From Flavobacterium collinsii (GTDB lineage: Bacteria > Bacteroidota > Bacteroidia > Flavobacteriales > Flavobacteriaceae), in assembly GCF_902804485.1 (NCBI RefSeq), contig NZ_CADCST010000083.1, positions 1-64,000 of the forward strand: DNA of 64,000 nt, read 5' to 3'. Of the stretch, positions 34,503-42,366 are shown one piece after another. Position 1 is the stretch's first letter. Each line of letters starts with the position of its first letter. A program made the position numbers and the translations under genes. Below the pieces are notes generated by a model. That model had not been told where the DNA came from and did no database searches. It saw nothing but the letters and a program-made list of their open reading frames with translations.

Positions 34503-35612
34503 CTATAAGCTTACGTTTTGTACGTCTTTGATGTTGATCTTGTCACCGTCCCGCAACGACTGTGTGCCTTCTTCTACAATCAGGTCATTGCTTTTCAGTC
34601 CTTTATTGAGGATAAATACATCGTCGAGCGTACTGCTAATCGTAATGTTGGTCATTTTTACAATTCCTTCTTTATTTACAAGAAATACAAACTGTTTGTC
34701 CTGTATAGAGAAAACAGCTTTTTGTGGAATTAATATCACATTTTTTTTAGGTTCCGAAATGATCAGTTTTCCGGATGTTCCGTGTTTGATGAAACCTTGT
34801 GGATTGTGAAATTTAGCTTTGTATTGAATAGAACCCGTTTGGCGGTCGATTTCACCATCGGCAGTTCTTAATTCGCCTTTTTGGTTGTAAACGGCACCGT
34901 TGGGTAAAACCAGTTTGATATCACCGCCGGCTTTGTTTAAACTTTTGTCGGCCATCATTTGAAAATAAATGTTTTCCGGAATGGAGAAATAAGCGTAAAC
35001 ATCATCCAATTGCGAAACCGTTGTCAGCAAAGAACCATTTTCTACAAGGCTTCCTTCTTTGAATGGAATACGGTCGATTGTTCCGTCAAAAGGAGCTCTG
35101 ATGGTAGTGAAACTAATTTGCTGGTTGATTGCTTTTCGTTCCGCTACAGCATGCGCAACTTTAGCGGAAGCGGCTTCGTGTTTGGCTTTAGAAAGTTCCA
35201 GTTCCTTGTCGGCGATGACTTTTTTATTGAAAAGTGTTTGTGCCTGCTCCAGTTCGACTGTTGCAATTCGGAGATCTGCCAAGGTGCTTTTGTACACGGC
35301 CTGGGCTTTCAGTAATTGTATTTGCAGTTCGACATCACTGATTTTAAACAACAATTGACCTTTTTGCACCTTTTGTCCTTCACTCACAAAAACTTTGTCC
35401 AGTAATCCGGGGATGCGAACATGTATTTCTACATTATTTTTGGCGTGCACGTCAGCGACAAACCGGTTGGAGACAATGGTGTCCTGCAGCGTAACCTTGT
35501 AAACAGGCAGCGTTTTAATTTTTGAAACATCTTTTTTGGTTTTATCCCCACAAGAGGTCAGGAATAAAACAGATAAAACAATTAACAAGAATTGATTTTT
35601 TGTAGTGTTCAT
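34503..35612 (-). CDS. RND efflux periplasmic adaptor (membrane fusion protein)
   Basis: 369 residues with a lipoprotein signal (LIVLSVLFLTSCG). The biotinyl-lipoyl halves (VHVRIPGLLDKVFVSEGQKV; RAPFDGTIDRIPFKEGSLV) flank a coiled-coil hairpin rich in Glu and Lys, followed by beta-barrel and membrane-proximal domains. It is the first gene of the efflux operon, 29 bp before the permease, and links the permease to the outer-membrane channel. An imperfect palindrome lies 35-62 bp upstream of the start. Confidence 0.9.
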   Translation of the reverse strand: MNTTKNQFLLIVLSVLFLTSCGDKTKKDVSKIKTLPVYKVTLQDTIVSNRFVADVHAKNNVEIHVRIPGLLDKVFVSEGQKVQKGQLLFKISDVELQIQLLKAQAVYKSTLADLRIATVELEQAQTLFNKKVIADKELELSKAKHEAASAKVAHAVAERKAINQQISFTTIRAPFDGTIDRIPFKEGSLVENGSLLTTVSQLDDVYAYFSIPENIYFQMMADKSLNKAGGDIKLVLPNGAVYNQKGELRTADGEIDRQTGSIQYKAKFHNPQGFIKHGTSGKLIISEPKKNVILIPQKAVFSIQDKQFVFLVNKEGIVKMTNITISSTLDDVFILNKGLKSNDLIVEEGTQSLRDGDKINIKDVQNVSL

Positions 35613-35646
35613 AATGAATTTTTAAAAAGGGTATATAAATGGAGGC

Positions 35647-35674
35647 TCTCCCTTATACTGAGTGATAGGGAGCT
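35647..35674. promoter_or_regulatory. Imperfect palindrome upstream of the RND operon
   Basis: CTCCCTTAT (35649-35657) and ATAGGGAG (35665-35672) form an inverted repeat around ACTGAGTG. Its position just upstream of the adaptor start suggests an operator for a repressor. No TetR or MarR gene lies next to it in the window. Confidence 0.3.
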
Positions 35675-35836
35675 GTGAATTACTTAAATGTTAAACATGA
35701 AAAAAGCAACGATCACCGCTTTTAGAAAGCAGTATCAGTCTGATGGAATATTTTTATAGTACAACATCTCCTTTGTGCGAAACAAAAGAGTGCATTACAG
35801 AAGATTTCTGAATATAAAAATGATGAAATTGTTGAT

Positions 35837-36199
35837 CTAGAAAAGTTGGTAAAGATGCAGATGAGTATGTCGCTGAATCTGATATATAGTCGCAATACCA
35901 TAGATTAAGCCATTTTCAAAAATCTTAAAATGTACTAGTTTAGTAAAGTACGGTGTTTTTAAAGTACTGCTATCAGAAGTTGTCGCACGATGTTTGATCT
36001 TCTTTTTGACTATAAAATGGATGTCAAGATCTTTAGGCGTAACAAGAGCAGAAGAAGAATATTGAGGTACTTCAGAAGCTAAAAAGTTTTCCTGTTCCTG
36101 GCAAATAGTAAGTTGTACAGGGGTTTTGACCATTTCTGCTCCACCCACAAGAGGAAGCAAGAATAGCAAAAATATACCTATGAACTTAAATGATTTCAT
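35837..36199 (-). CDS. Small exported protein of unknown function (120 aa)
   Basis: 120 residues with a clear signal peptide (FIGIFLLFLLPLVGG). The mature part has no recognisable motif; it contains one Cys and a His-rich tail (QRHTHLHLYQLF). It lies 225 bp upstream of the RND operon on the same strand, and may be the first gene of that transcript or independent. Coding status is supported by the signal peptide and by a TATATTTG -7-like element on the minus strand at 36261-36268. Confidence 0.45.
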   Translation of the reverse strand: MKSFKFIGIFLLFLLPLVGGAEMVKTPVQLTICQEQENFLASEVPQYSSSALVTPKDLDIHFIVKKKIKHRATTSDSSTLKTPYFTKLVHFKIFENGLIYGIATIYQIQRHTHLHLYQLF

Positions 36200-36407
36200 G
36201 TATGCCGTAAAGAATTGTAGCTTGTAGTCTGAAAAGACAGGCTTATATTTGATAAGGGACCAAATATAGTCAATTGCAAAATAATGAATTCTTAAAATTT
36301 TTAGAAAATATTAAAAATTCAGGATAGGATAACATTCCGTTAAAAGACAGCCTCTTTTTTAGTATTGTTTTGTGAGGATTGGGTGTAGTAAAAGAACAAT
36401 TCATTCT

Positions 36408-36415
36408 TAATTTTG
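36408..36415 (+). promoter_or_regulatory. -7-like element (TAATTTTG) before the AraC gene
   Basis: It matches TAnnTTTG, 32 bp before the ATG at 36447. The nearest upstream TTG is 26 bp away, longer than ideal. Confidence 0.35.
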
Positions 36416-36446
36416 TAGAAAAGCAGAGATGCATTAAAAGGATAAC

Positions 36447-37298
36447 ATGAACAAAGTATATTCAGAACAGGGTACTTTTTTATTAGGAATAGCCAACTCA
36501 GAACAGTTTGCCTTAAATAAGCCCGTTCAGTTTAGCGAATACACGGTTTTGTTTGTTAGTGAAGGGGAAGGGATCTATCATGCCGATTTTGCTTCGTTTC
36601 ATTTTTCGGGTCCCGTTTTATTGTTTTCCACACCTCAACAATCTATTCACATAAAAGAAATGAAACCAATTGTGTATAGTGTTTTACAATTTCATGGTGA
36701 TTTTTATTGCATTGAATACCATAGAAATGAAGTGGCCTGTAATGGGGTACTCTTTAATAATATTTATATAGAACCGTCTATACAACTGTCTGCCGAACAA
36801 CATGAGTTGTATGCACAGTTAATGAATCAGATTGGGGATGAACTAAGGCAGGAAACATCTTCCGAGATTGTATTGAGAGCCTATATTCAGCTTTTTCTGG
36901 CGAAATCGAGCAGTATCAAAATGAGTTGCATCGAAAAACTGGAACTTCAAAAAGATGAAAAAATGGATCAGTTTAAACTGCTGCTCGAAGAACATTTTTT
37001 AGACCTTCATAAAGCAAGTGATTATGCTTCTTTATTAGCGATGACTTCTAATAGTTTAACCAAACAATGTAACAAACGTTTCAATAAAACTCCGACACAA
37101 ATGATTCAGGAGCGATTGATTTTGGAAGCCAAAAAACATCTGCATCTTACCAGAATGAGCATTAAAGAAATTGCTTTTGCTTTAAAATTTCAGGACGAAT
37201 ACTATTTTAGCAGGGTCTTTAAAAAAATGACTAACGTTTCTCCACAGACCTTCAGAAAAACAACCGGAATCTCGATCGTGGCAGATTTGTCTAGGTAA
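36447..37298 (+). CDS. AraC-family transcriptional regulator
   Basis: 283 residues. The N-terminal ~150 residues form a cupin-like sensor (YTVLFVSEGEGIYHADF; GPVLLFSTPQQSIHI). The C-terminal ~100 form the AraC double HTH (LLAMTSNSLTKQCNKRFNKTP; IKEIAFALKFQDEYYFSRVFKK; NVSPQTFRK). It lies 86 bp upstream of an RclC/YkgB-like gene on the same strand. In E. coli the corresponding rcl genes are controlled by the AraC-type RclR, which senses reactive chlorine, so this may be the regulator of its neighbour; the E. coli sensing Cys residues cannot be placed here. Confidence 0.85.
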   Translation: MNKVYSEQGTFLLGIANSEQFALNKPVQFSEYTVLFVSEGEGIYHADFASFHFSGPVLLFSTPQQSIHIKEMKPIVYSVLQFHGDFYCIEYHRNEVACNGVLFNNIYIEPSIQLSAEQHELYAQLMNQIGDELRQETSSEIVLRAYIQLFLAKSSSIKMSCIEKLELQKDEKMDQFKLLLEEHFLDLHKASDYASLLAMTSNSLTKQCNKRFNKTPTQMIQERLILEAKKHLHLTRMSIKEIAFALKFQDEYYFSRVFKKMTNVSPQTFRKTTGISIVADLSR

Positions 37299-37317
37299 TA
37301 TCCTTTTTCGTCCATTC

Positions 37318-37345
37318 TTTGCGGAGGTTTACGGACGTAGTTTTG
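37318..37345 (+). promoter_or_regulatory. Promoter candidate for the RclC/YkgB-like gene
   Basis: TTTG at 37318-37321 and TAGTTTTG at 37338-37345 resemble the -33 and -7 elements with a short 16-nt spacer, 40 bp before the ATG at 37385. A suboptimal spacer fits a promoter needing an activator such as the adjacent AraC protein. Confidence 0.45.
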
Positions 37346-37384
37346 CGCTGTAACTTTTAAACAATTAATTTAAAAACAGCAGCA

Positions 37385-37948
37385 ATGAAAAATACCCTTT
37401 TAAATGCCATCGCCAATTTAGATCAACTCGGAAAAAAAGCAGTACGTGCCGGAATTGTAGTTGTTTTTCTATGGATTGGCGGACTTAAATTTTTTACCTA
37501 CGAAGCAGATGGAATCGTGCCGTTTGTCGCCAACAGTCCTTTTATGTCCTTCTTTTATGAGCACCCTTCTGAATACAAAGAATATGGGAATAAAGAGGGA
37601 GAGTTAATTGCCAAAAATCACGAATGGCACCTTGAGAACAATACCTACGGGTTTGCCAACGGTTTGGGAGTTTTATTAATTGGAATTGGGATTTTGGTTG
37701 CCCTTCATCAGTGGGCACCTTTGGCGAGTATGATTGGCAGTATATTGGTTTTTATACTAACGATTGGTACACTTTCGTTTTTAGCAACAACGCCCGAAAG
37801 CTGGGTCCCGCATTTAACTGATGATCAATACGGATTTCCTTATTTGTCCGGCAGGGGACGTCTGGTTTTAAAAGATATTGTTATTCTGGGAGCTTCATTA
37901 ATTACCATGAGCGAATCGGCAGCATTGTATTTGAGAAAGAAACATTGA
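37385..37948 (+). CDS. RclC/YkgB-family (DUF417) inner membrane protein
   Basis: 187 residues with four membrane segments. Family motifs are VVFLWIGGLKFFTYEADGIVPFVANSPFMSF (key part LWIGGLKFF.YEA.GI.P.V..SP), GLGVLLIGIGILVAL, and the end GYPFLSGRGR-like segment FPYLSGRGRLVLKDIVILGAS. RclC of E. coli protects against hypochlorous acid by an unknown mechanism. A bidirectional terminator follows. The AraC gene upstream suggests a stress-induced two-gene module. Confidence 0.8.
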   Translation: MKNTLLNAIANLDQLGKKAVRAGIVVVFLWIGGLKFFTYEADGIVPFVANSPFMSFFYEHPSEYKEYGNKEGELIAKNHEWHLENNTYGFANGLGVLLIGIGILVALHQWAPLASMIGSILVFILTIGTLSFLATTPESWVPHLTDDQYGFPYLSGRGRLVLKDIVILGASLITMSESAALYLRKKH

Positions 37949-37955
37949 AACAAAA

Positions 37956-37986
37956 AAGAGCCTTTAGCGTGCAGCTAAAGGCTCTT
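37956..37986. terminator. Bidirectional terminator between convergent genes
   Basis: AAGAGCCTTTAGC (37956-37968) pairs perfectly with GCTAAAGGCTCTT (37974-37986) around a 5-nt loop. An A-run precedes it (a T-run for the minus strand) and TGGTTCTTT follows. It lies between the RclC-like gene and the minus-strand lipoprotein gene. Confidence 0.8.
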
Positions 37987-38014
37987 GGTTCTTTGTCTAG
38001 TAAAAGATTTGCAA

Positions 38015-39046
38015 CTATTGAACTGTTACAGCATAACTTAGATTGGAAGTGCCAGACGCTCTTTTAAATCTCATTCTGTCATACACTCCGGCGGGAACTC
38101 CGGCAGGAATTTTTAAGGTGGCTTTATAAGAAGTAAGTTTTACAATTTCTAAAGGATAAGTGACAGCCGTATTAGCAGTGTTATAAATTTCAACTGAAGT
38201 CAATAAATCTAGTAAACCGCCTCGTACTTCAAGCGTTTCACCGGAACGTTTGGTAGTTGGAAAACCAAATCTTTCCGTTTTAAAATAATCGGGCTCGACC
38301 ACTTCAATTTTAAACCTGTTTTCTACACTGGCGTTCTGAAGAGTGTAAGCTCCGTTTTTGATGCGCAGATCATACATTCCCAATGGCATATTTTCGGGAA
38401 GAAAGTAATACACTCCATATTCCAGAAACGGAGCGGTAGTTTCACCACTGCCTAAATAAGCAATTTCTGCGGTATACTCTGTTTTTTGGTCGGCAGCAGA
38501 CACAAAATAAACTCTGGTGTCTTTAAGGCTCATCCACAAATCATTGATGATGGCCGGATCACTGGTACCGCGATTGGTCATCTTGGCCATAAAACCTTTG
38601 GTTATAGGTTCTTCGGCGGTCGAAGTCCATGTTCTCGGCTCTTTTTGCCTGAAATCTATTTTCAGCGTGTACTTTTTTGTCGTACCAGCTTTTGAAGTAA
38701 CGGTATAAACGGTACCGTCCTTAAAAGGCACTTCTGTACCTGATGCAGGAGAAATAAGAGCTTCTGTACCCAGAATAATTTCGGGTTTAACGGTTTCGGG
38801 AAGCAGCAGGTGGTTGCTCCAGGTAATTACGATATTCTCTTCTGTCAGTGCTGCACTGATCGAATTATTATCAGCATCTTTAATAGTAAAGGATTCAATA
38901 TGGGTATATCCCGGCACTTTTATAACATCTGCAGGGATAGTATTGACTTTGTCGATATATTCTGTTTCGCACGAAAGGCATAGCAGTGTTATAAAAAGAA
39001 AGGCAATCTTATATAAAAAGACAGGATAATGGATTCTTTTATTCAT
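38015..39046 (-). CDS. Lipoprotein with DUF5018-like and IPT-like domains
   Basis: 343 residues with a lipoprotein signal ending LLCLSC. Residues ~45-130 are a beta-sandwich of the DUF5018 type (IESFTIKDADNNSISAALTEENI; ISPASGTEVPFKDGTVYTVTSK; KKYTLKI). The C-terminal half carries IPT/TIG-like strands (ETLEVRGGLLDLLTSVEIYN). It is the last gene of the minus-strand uptake cluster, 243 bp after the preceding gene, so it may have its own promoter. It is probably a surface ligand-binding protein; the ligand is unknown. It shares its domain order with the lipoprotein at 40041-40787. Confidence 0.6.
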   Translation of the reverse strand: MNKRIHYPVFLYKIAFLFITLLCLSCETEYIDKVNTIPADVIKVPGYTHIESFTIKDADNNSISAALTEENIVITWSNHLLLPETVKPEIILGTEALISPASGTEVPFKDGTVYTVTSKAGTTKKYTLKIDFRQKEPRTWTSTAEEPITKGFMAKMTNRGTSDPAIINDLWMSLKDTRVYFVSAADQKTEYTAEIAYLGSGETTAPFLEYGVYYFLPENMPLGMYDLRIKNGAYTLQNASVENRFKIEVVEPDYFKTERFGFPTTKRSGETLEVRGGLLDLLTSVEIYNTANTAVTYPLEIVKLTSYKATLKIPAGVPAGVYDRMRFKRASGTSNLSYAVTVQ

Positions 39047-39289
39047 GATTGTATTGTCTATTTAATTTTTAATTGATTTTATTTATTAGTTTTGCCACTT
39101 ATTGGATAAGTAGGCTTTTATTTTTAAAATGCCTGTTTTACAATGCTTACGGTAATTTTATAAAGCCGTTTGTGGTCATGGGGGAATGATATAGGGCAGG
39201 GGTATTTAGCAGTGGATCGCCGGTCAGCTTTTGCTGCAGTTACCTTTATCTATTTCGTGCTCCCATGTTCTTTTTTACGCTGTTATTAA

Positions 39290-39961
39290 TTATTTTACCT
39301 GTGTCCAGTTGTAGTTTACTGTACTGTTAGAAGATCCCGGAGTAATGCTTGTTACTTTAACCAAATAAGCTTCTAAAGCTGATGCAGGGCTGGTAACTGA
39401 TTGTGAATTTGTTCCTGAATTTGTTCTCCAGATCACAATAGCTTTCGCAGGAGTCATAACGTGTGTCAGGATGTTGTAAGAGTAATATCCCAAACCATAG
39501 TTGGCTCCGGATATAGTTCCGTTGTATCCCAATACATTGTAAGGATCTGCGGGAGAAGTACCAACATTACCTGATGCGTTTTTAACTACGATGTTTGCAT
39601 TCCAGCTATCCCAGTCATCACAAGTCTGGTTTAAGTTCACAGTACCAACATACCATTTACCGGTATTGCCTACCGGACGGATTGAACCTCCGTAGATGCC
39701 TTCCCATTGAACATTAACACCTCCAATTGCGGCAGCAACAGGAGTCCAGTTTGTGTAAGTAGACGAAGGGGCTGCAGTTCTGTTTACTGTAACAGAAGTT
39801 GAAGTAACCGTGCAAAGGGCCAAAGCCGATTTCTTAGTTAAATTGGTTCCTTGCGATTGTTCTTTTGCTACTGCTTGTGTTTCTGCATTTTGTTCGTCGG
39901 TACTACAAGATGTAAATGTAATAGCAGCCACTGCTAAAATTGATAGAATTATTTTTTTCAT
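39290..39961 (-). CDS. Lipoprotein of unknown function (223 aa)
   Basis: 223 residues with a lipoprotein signal (ILAVAAITFTSC). The mature protein is rich in Ser, Thr, Asn, Gly and Trp and looks all-beta (VQWEGIYGGSIRPVGN; GTVNLNQTCDDWDSWN). It is unlike HmuY, and I do not recognise it. It lies within the haem-type uptake cluster, 79 bp downstream of a DUF5018-like lipoprotein gene, and may be a further surface component. Its base composition is like the neighbours. Confidence 0.55.
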   Translation of the reverse strand: MKKIILSILAVAAITFTSCSTDEQNAETQAVAKEQSQGTNLTKKSALALCTVTSTSVTVNRTAAPSSTYTNWTPVAAAIGGVNVQWEGIYGGSIRPVGNTGKWYVGTVNLNQTCDDWDSWNANIVVKNASGNVGTSPADPYNVLGYNGTISGANYGLGYYSYNILTHVMTPAKAIVIWRTNSGTNSQSVTSPASALEAYLVKVTSITPGSSNSTVNYNWTQVK

Positions 39962-40040
39962 AATGATTTATATTTGATAGATTAAGTGGCTTCTTTTATT
40001 ACCTCGGCAGTATAAACAGGCATTTTTATGTTTCTGAAAT

Positions 40041-40787
40041 TTAGTTTGTTATTCGGAACGGATATTTCATTGTGGCCGATAGGTTGTAACTTTCCATCAT
40101 GAACCAGTAATCGGTATCCGGTTTAAGGGGGATAACAGTATTGGCATTGTCTGCAAAAACATACATTGCATAAAAACTTCCAATGTCCAAACCTTCATTG
40201 TATTGTTTCATCTGCCATTTTTTATTGCCCTGCGCATCTACTACAAATATTTTTGTAACTTCATACGACGGCAGGAAGTTTTGTCCTTTTACAGTAAGCG
40301 GACTGTCTGTACTGATTAAAAAAGGATCGGTTGTATTTGAAACCTCATTTACCACTAGTTTAGGCTGTTGTATCACCACATTCACCGTGTAGACAGCGGT
40401 GGTTCCGTCGGCCGCTTTGGTGGTATACGTTACCGGAGTTTTGCTGAAAACAGGTATAAGTTCCTTAGCAGCAGGCGAAATAGTAGTATTGGTAGGTACT
40501 GTTATGGCTGCTTCAAGATATTGGTATTCATAATAAGAAGGCAGGTAAACCGTAACTGTTTTCTTTAAATTGTTTACGGCACTATGGATCACCTGTGTAG
40601 TCCCCGGATTTGTTACGCGAAAAGAGATAATTCTTTTGGCATCCAGAGCCGTAACTATTTCTGTAATGGGTTTTTCTTTTACATCTGTCCATCTTTCTTC
40701 TTCGTTGCTACAGCCTGTCAGAAGGGCAAGCAGCGTAAAAGCAGAAGAAAGGAGGCTTGATTTTAATGGAGTAATTTTGGTATTCAT
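40041..40787 (-). CDS. Lipoprotein with DUF5018-like and IPT-like domains
   Basis: 248 residues, lipoprotein signal ending LLALLTGC. The middle has paired strands typical of DUF5018 (KRIISFRVTNPGTTQVIHSAV; KTVTVYLPSYYEYQYLEAAI; TYTTKAADGTTAVYTVNVVI) and the end an IPT-like domain (DSPLTVKGQNFLPSYEVTKIFV). It starts 14 bp after the stop of the second HmuY gene, so it belongs to the same operon. A paralogue with the same order of domains ends the cluster. It is possibly a partner of HmuY at the cell surface; this is inferred from position only. Confidence 0.6.
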   Translation of the reverse strand: MNTKITPLKSSLLSSAFTLLALLTGCSNEEERWTDVKEKPITEIVTALDAKRIISFRVTNPGTTQVIHSAVNNLKKTVTVYLPSYYEYQYLEAAITVPTNTTISPAAKELIPVFSKTPVTYTTKAADGTTAVYTVNVVIQQPKLVVNEVSNTTDPFLISTDSPLTVKGQNFLPSYEVTKIFVVDAQGNKKWQMKQYNEGLDIGSFYAMYVFADNANTVIPLKPDTDYWFMMESYNLSATMKYPFRITN

Positions 40788-40801
40788 GTGAATTAATTAG
40801 G

Positions 40802-41611
40802 TTATTTGATTTCAAATTTGGTGCTACCCGCAGGTACCATTACATAGTCAAAAGTGTAATACATGTGAGGAGTGTCTTTGTACCAGTCCTTAGAATTGTA
40901 TACGTCTTTATAAACAGAGATCATTTTGATTTTGGCATAACTACCGTTGGCAGTCTTAAGGATAACCGTTCTGGCCGGAATCACAGTACCGTTTGTAATT
41001 TTAAGAGATTCTCCAAGCGCATAAGCAACATGTGCTTTTTGTGGATTCTTTCCGTCCGATACTACATCGCCACCAAAGTCGTACAAGTACCAGCCAGTTC
41101 CATTTCCGAAAGAGCCGGCATCATCGGTACCAATAAGATCAATCCCGGTTTTGAACTGATTGTCGGCCGGGATATCAACCACCTCATTAAAAGGCTTGGC
41201 TACAATCGTGATTCCGCCTATACCACCTGCAAGCGATCCGTTATTCTGCGAGTTGCTGCCGTTATTACCGGATAAAAAGCTGGCATAAAGTCCGCCGAAA
41301 GCTAAGTCCCATTTACGGGTTTTTTTATAGGATCCCTCTACGGCTTTATTCTCTTCAAGGCTATAATAAAGTGTTGCCGATGGAGCGGTAGGATTGGCAT
41401 CAGAGGTGCTTCCCTGATAGTTTTTTACATGTATTACTTTATAGAATAAGCCTGTTGCAGGCACTTCAGTTCCGGGATTACCACCATTTCCGTTTTCCGG
41501 ATTGGTCACTTTGGGATCATCTGAAGAGCAGGCTGTAAGCAATGCAGAGAGAAGAAAAACGGTCAGTAGGGGTCTGGACAGTTTTTCGGTTAGGGTTTTG
41601 AATTTTGTCAT
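40802..41611 (-). CDS. hmuY: HmuY-family haem-binding-type lipoprotein (second copy)
   Basis: 269 residues, lipoprotein signal (LSALLTACSS) followed by a Gly/Asn-rich linker. HmuY features include a strand-rich core with YYSLEENKAVEGSYKKTRKWDLAFGGLYASF, GTGWYLYDFGGDVV, and the late motif TVILKTANGSYAKIKMISVYK followed by YYTFDYVMV. HmuY proteins of Bacteroidota bind haem at the surface and pass it to a TonB receptor. The gene starts 9 bp after the first HmuY-like gene. Two HmuY genes in one operon suggest different ligands or a relay. Confidence 0.78.
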   Translation of the reverse strand: MTKFKTLTEKLSRPLLTVFLLSALLTACSSDDPKVTNPENGNGGNPGTEVPATGLFYKVIHVKNYQGSTSDANPTAPSATLYYSLEENKAVEGSYKKTRKWDLAFGGLYASFLSGNNGSNSQNNGSLAGGIGGITIVAKPFNEVVDIPADNQFKTGIDLIGTDDAGSFGNGTGWYLYDFGGDVVSDGKNPQKAHVAYALGESLKITNGTVIPARTVILKTANGSYAKIKMISVYKDVYNSKDWYKDTPHMYYTFDYVMVPAGSTKFEIK

Positions 41612-41620
41612 GTTATTAAA

Positions 41621-42340
41621 TTAATTGGTATTTAAATTTTTGCTTCCGTCCTGTTGCACATAATATTTAAAAGTAAAATAAGGTGCAGGCCAGTTAAGGT
41701 CGGTCACTGCCGGGGGATTGCCTTTGTAGGCATTTACGAGCTGTAGTTTTGCATATTTTCCATTTGGCAGTCGCAATACGTAAGTACGATCGGGAATGGC
41801 CTGCATAATATGACTGCTTAGACTGTAATAAAACCAGCCAGCAGAGCTTTCAGAAGAAGACCATCCAATTTTAGTGATTTCACTATTGTTAAAATCAGCA
41901 TCAGCCGCCGCCTGGTTTACATTTTTGTACGCCTCTTTGACTAAAACCACTGCTGTATATTTGGCAGGGCCGTTGTAACCCGGATTGTACTGGTATTTGC
42001 TGTTGTTTATAAAAACCTCGCTGTTGTAAGGTCCGGTAAAGGCAATGTCCCAGTCGTTTGTTTTCATAAACTGCAACGAGTCTGCTTTTGTATGCAGCCA
42101 GATCTGTTTTTGATCGCTAAAGCGGAAAAGAAAAGTATGAAAGTTTCTTTTTTCTTTGCCTTTTGTTTCACCTCCCATTGCAGCTCCGGTATCTCCGGCA
42201 AGATCTGAAACTACAGTGCTTTTACCATCTGCAAGAGTGGTTACCGTATTTTCTTCGTTACTGCTGCACGAAACAGCCTGTAGTGTTATAATAAGTAGTA
42301 ATGCTAAAAGTCCTTTTTTGAATATATGGTTTGTTATCAT
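41621..42340 (-). CDS. hmuY: HmuY-family haem-binding-type lipoprotein (first copy)
   Basis: 239 residues with a lipoprotein signal (LLLIITLQAVSCSS). The HmuY core is present: QKQIWLHTKADSLQFMKTNDWDIAFTGPYNSEVF (key WDIAFTGPYNSEVF), GWFYYSLSSHIMQAIPDRTYVLRLPNGKYAKLQLVNAYK (key RTYVLRLPNGKYAKLQ), and PYFTFKYYVQ. It starts 26 bp after the TonB receptor stop. It is not closely similar to the second copy outside the core motifs, so the duplication is old. Confidence 0.78.
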   Translation of the reverse strand: MITNHIFKKGLLALLLIITLQAVSCSSNEENTVTTLADGKSTVVSDLAGDTGAAMGGETKGKEKRNFHTFLFRFSDQKQIWLHTKADSLQFMKTNDWDIAFTGPYNSEVFINNSKYQYNPGYNGPAKYTAVVLVKEAYKNVNQAAADADFNNSEITKIGWSSSESSAGWFYYSLSSHIMQAIPDRTYVLRLPNGKYAKLQLVNAYKGNPPAVTDLNWPAPYFTFKYYVQQDGSKNLNTN

Positions 42341-42366
42341 TGTGAAATATTTAATGTGGATTAGTT

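Noticed and set aside
35647..35674. Resemblance of the palindrome upstream of the RND operon to a tet operator
   Set aside because: Only the CCCTAT/ATAGGG cores agree and no TetR-type gene is near; kept only as a generic operator candidate.
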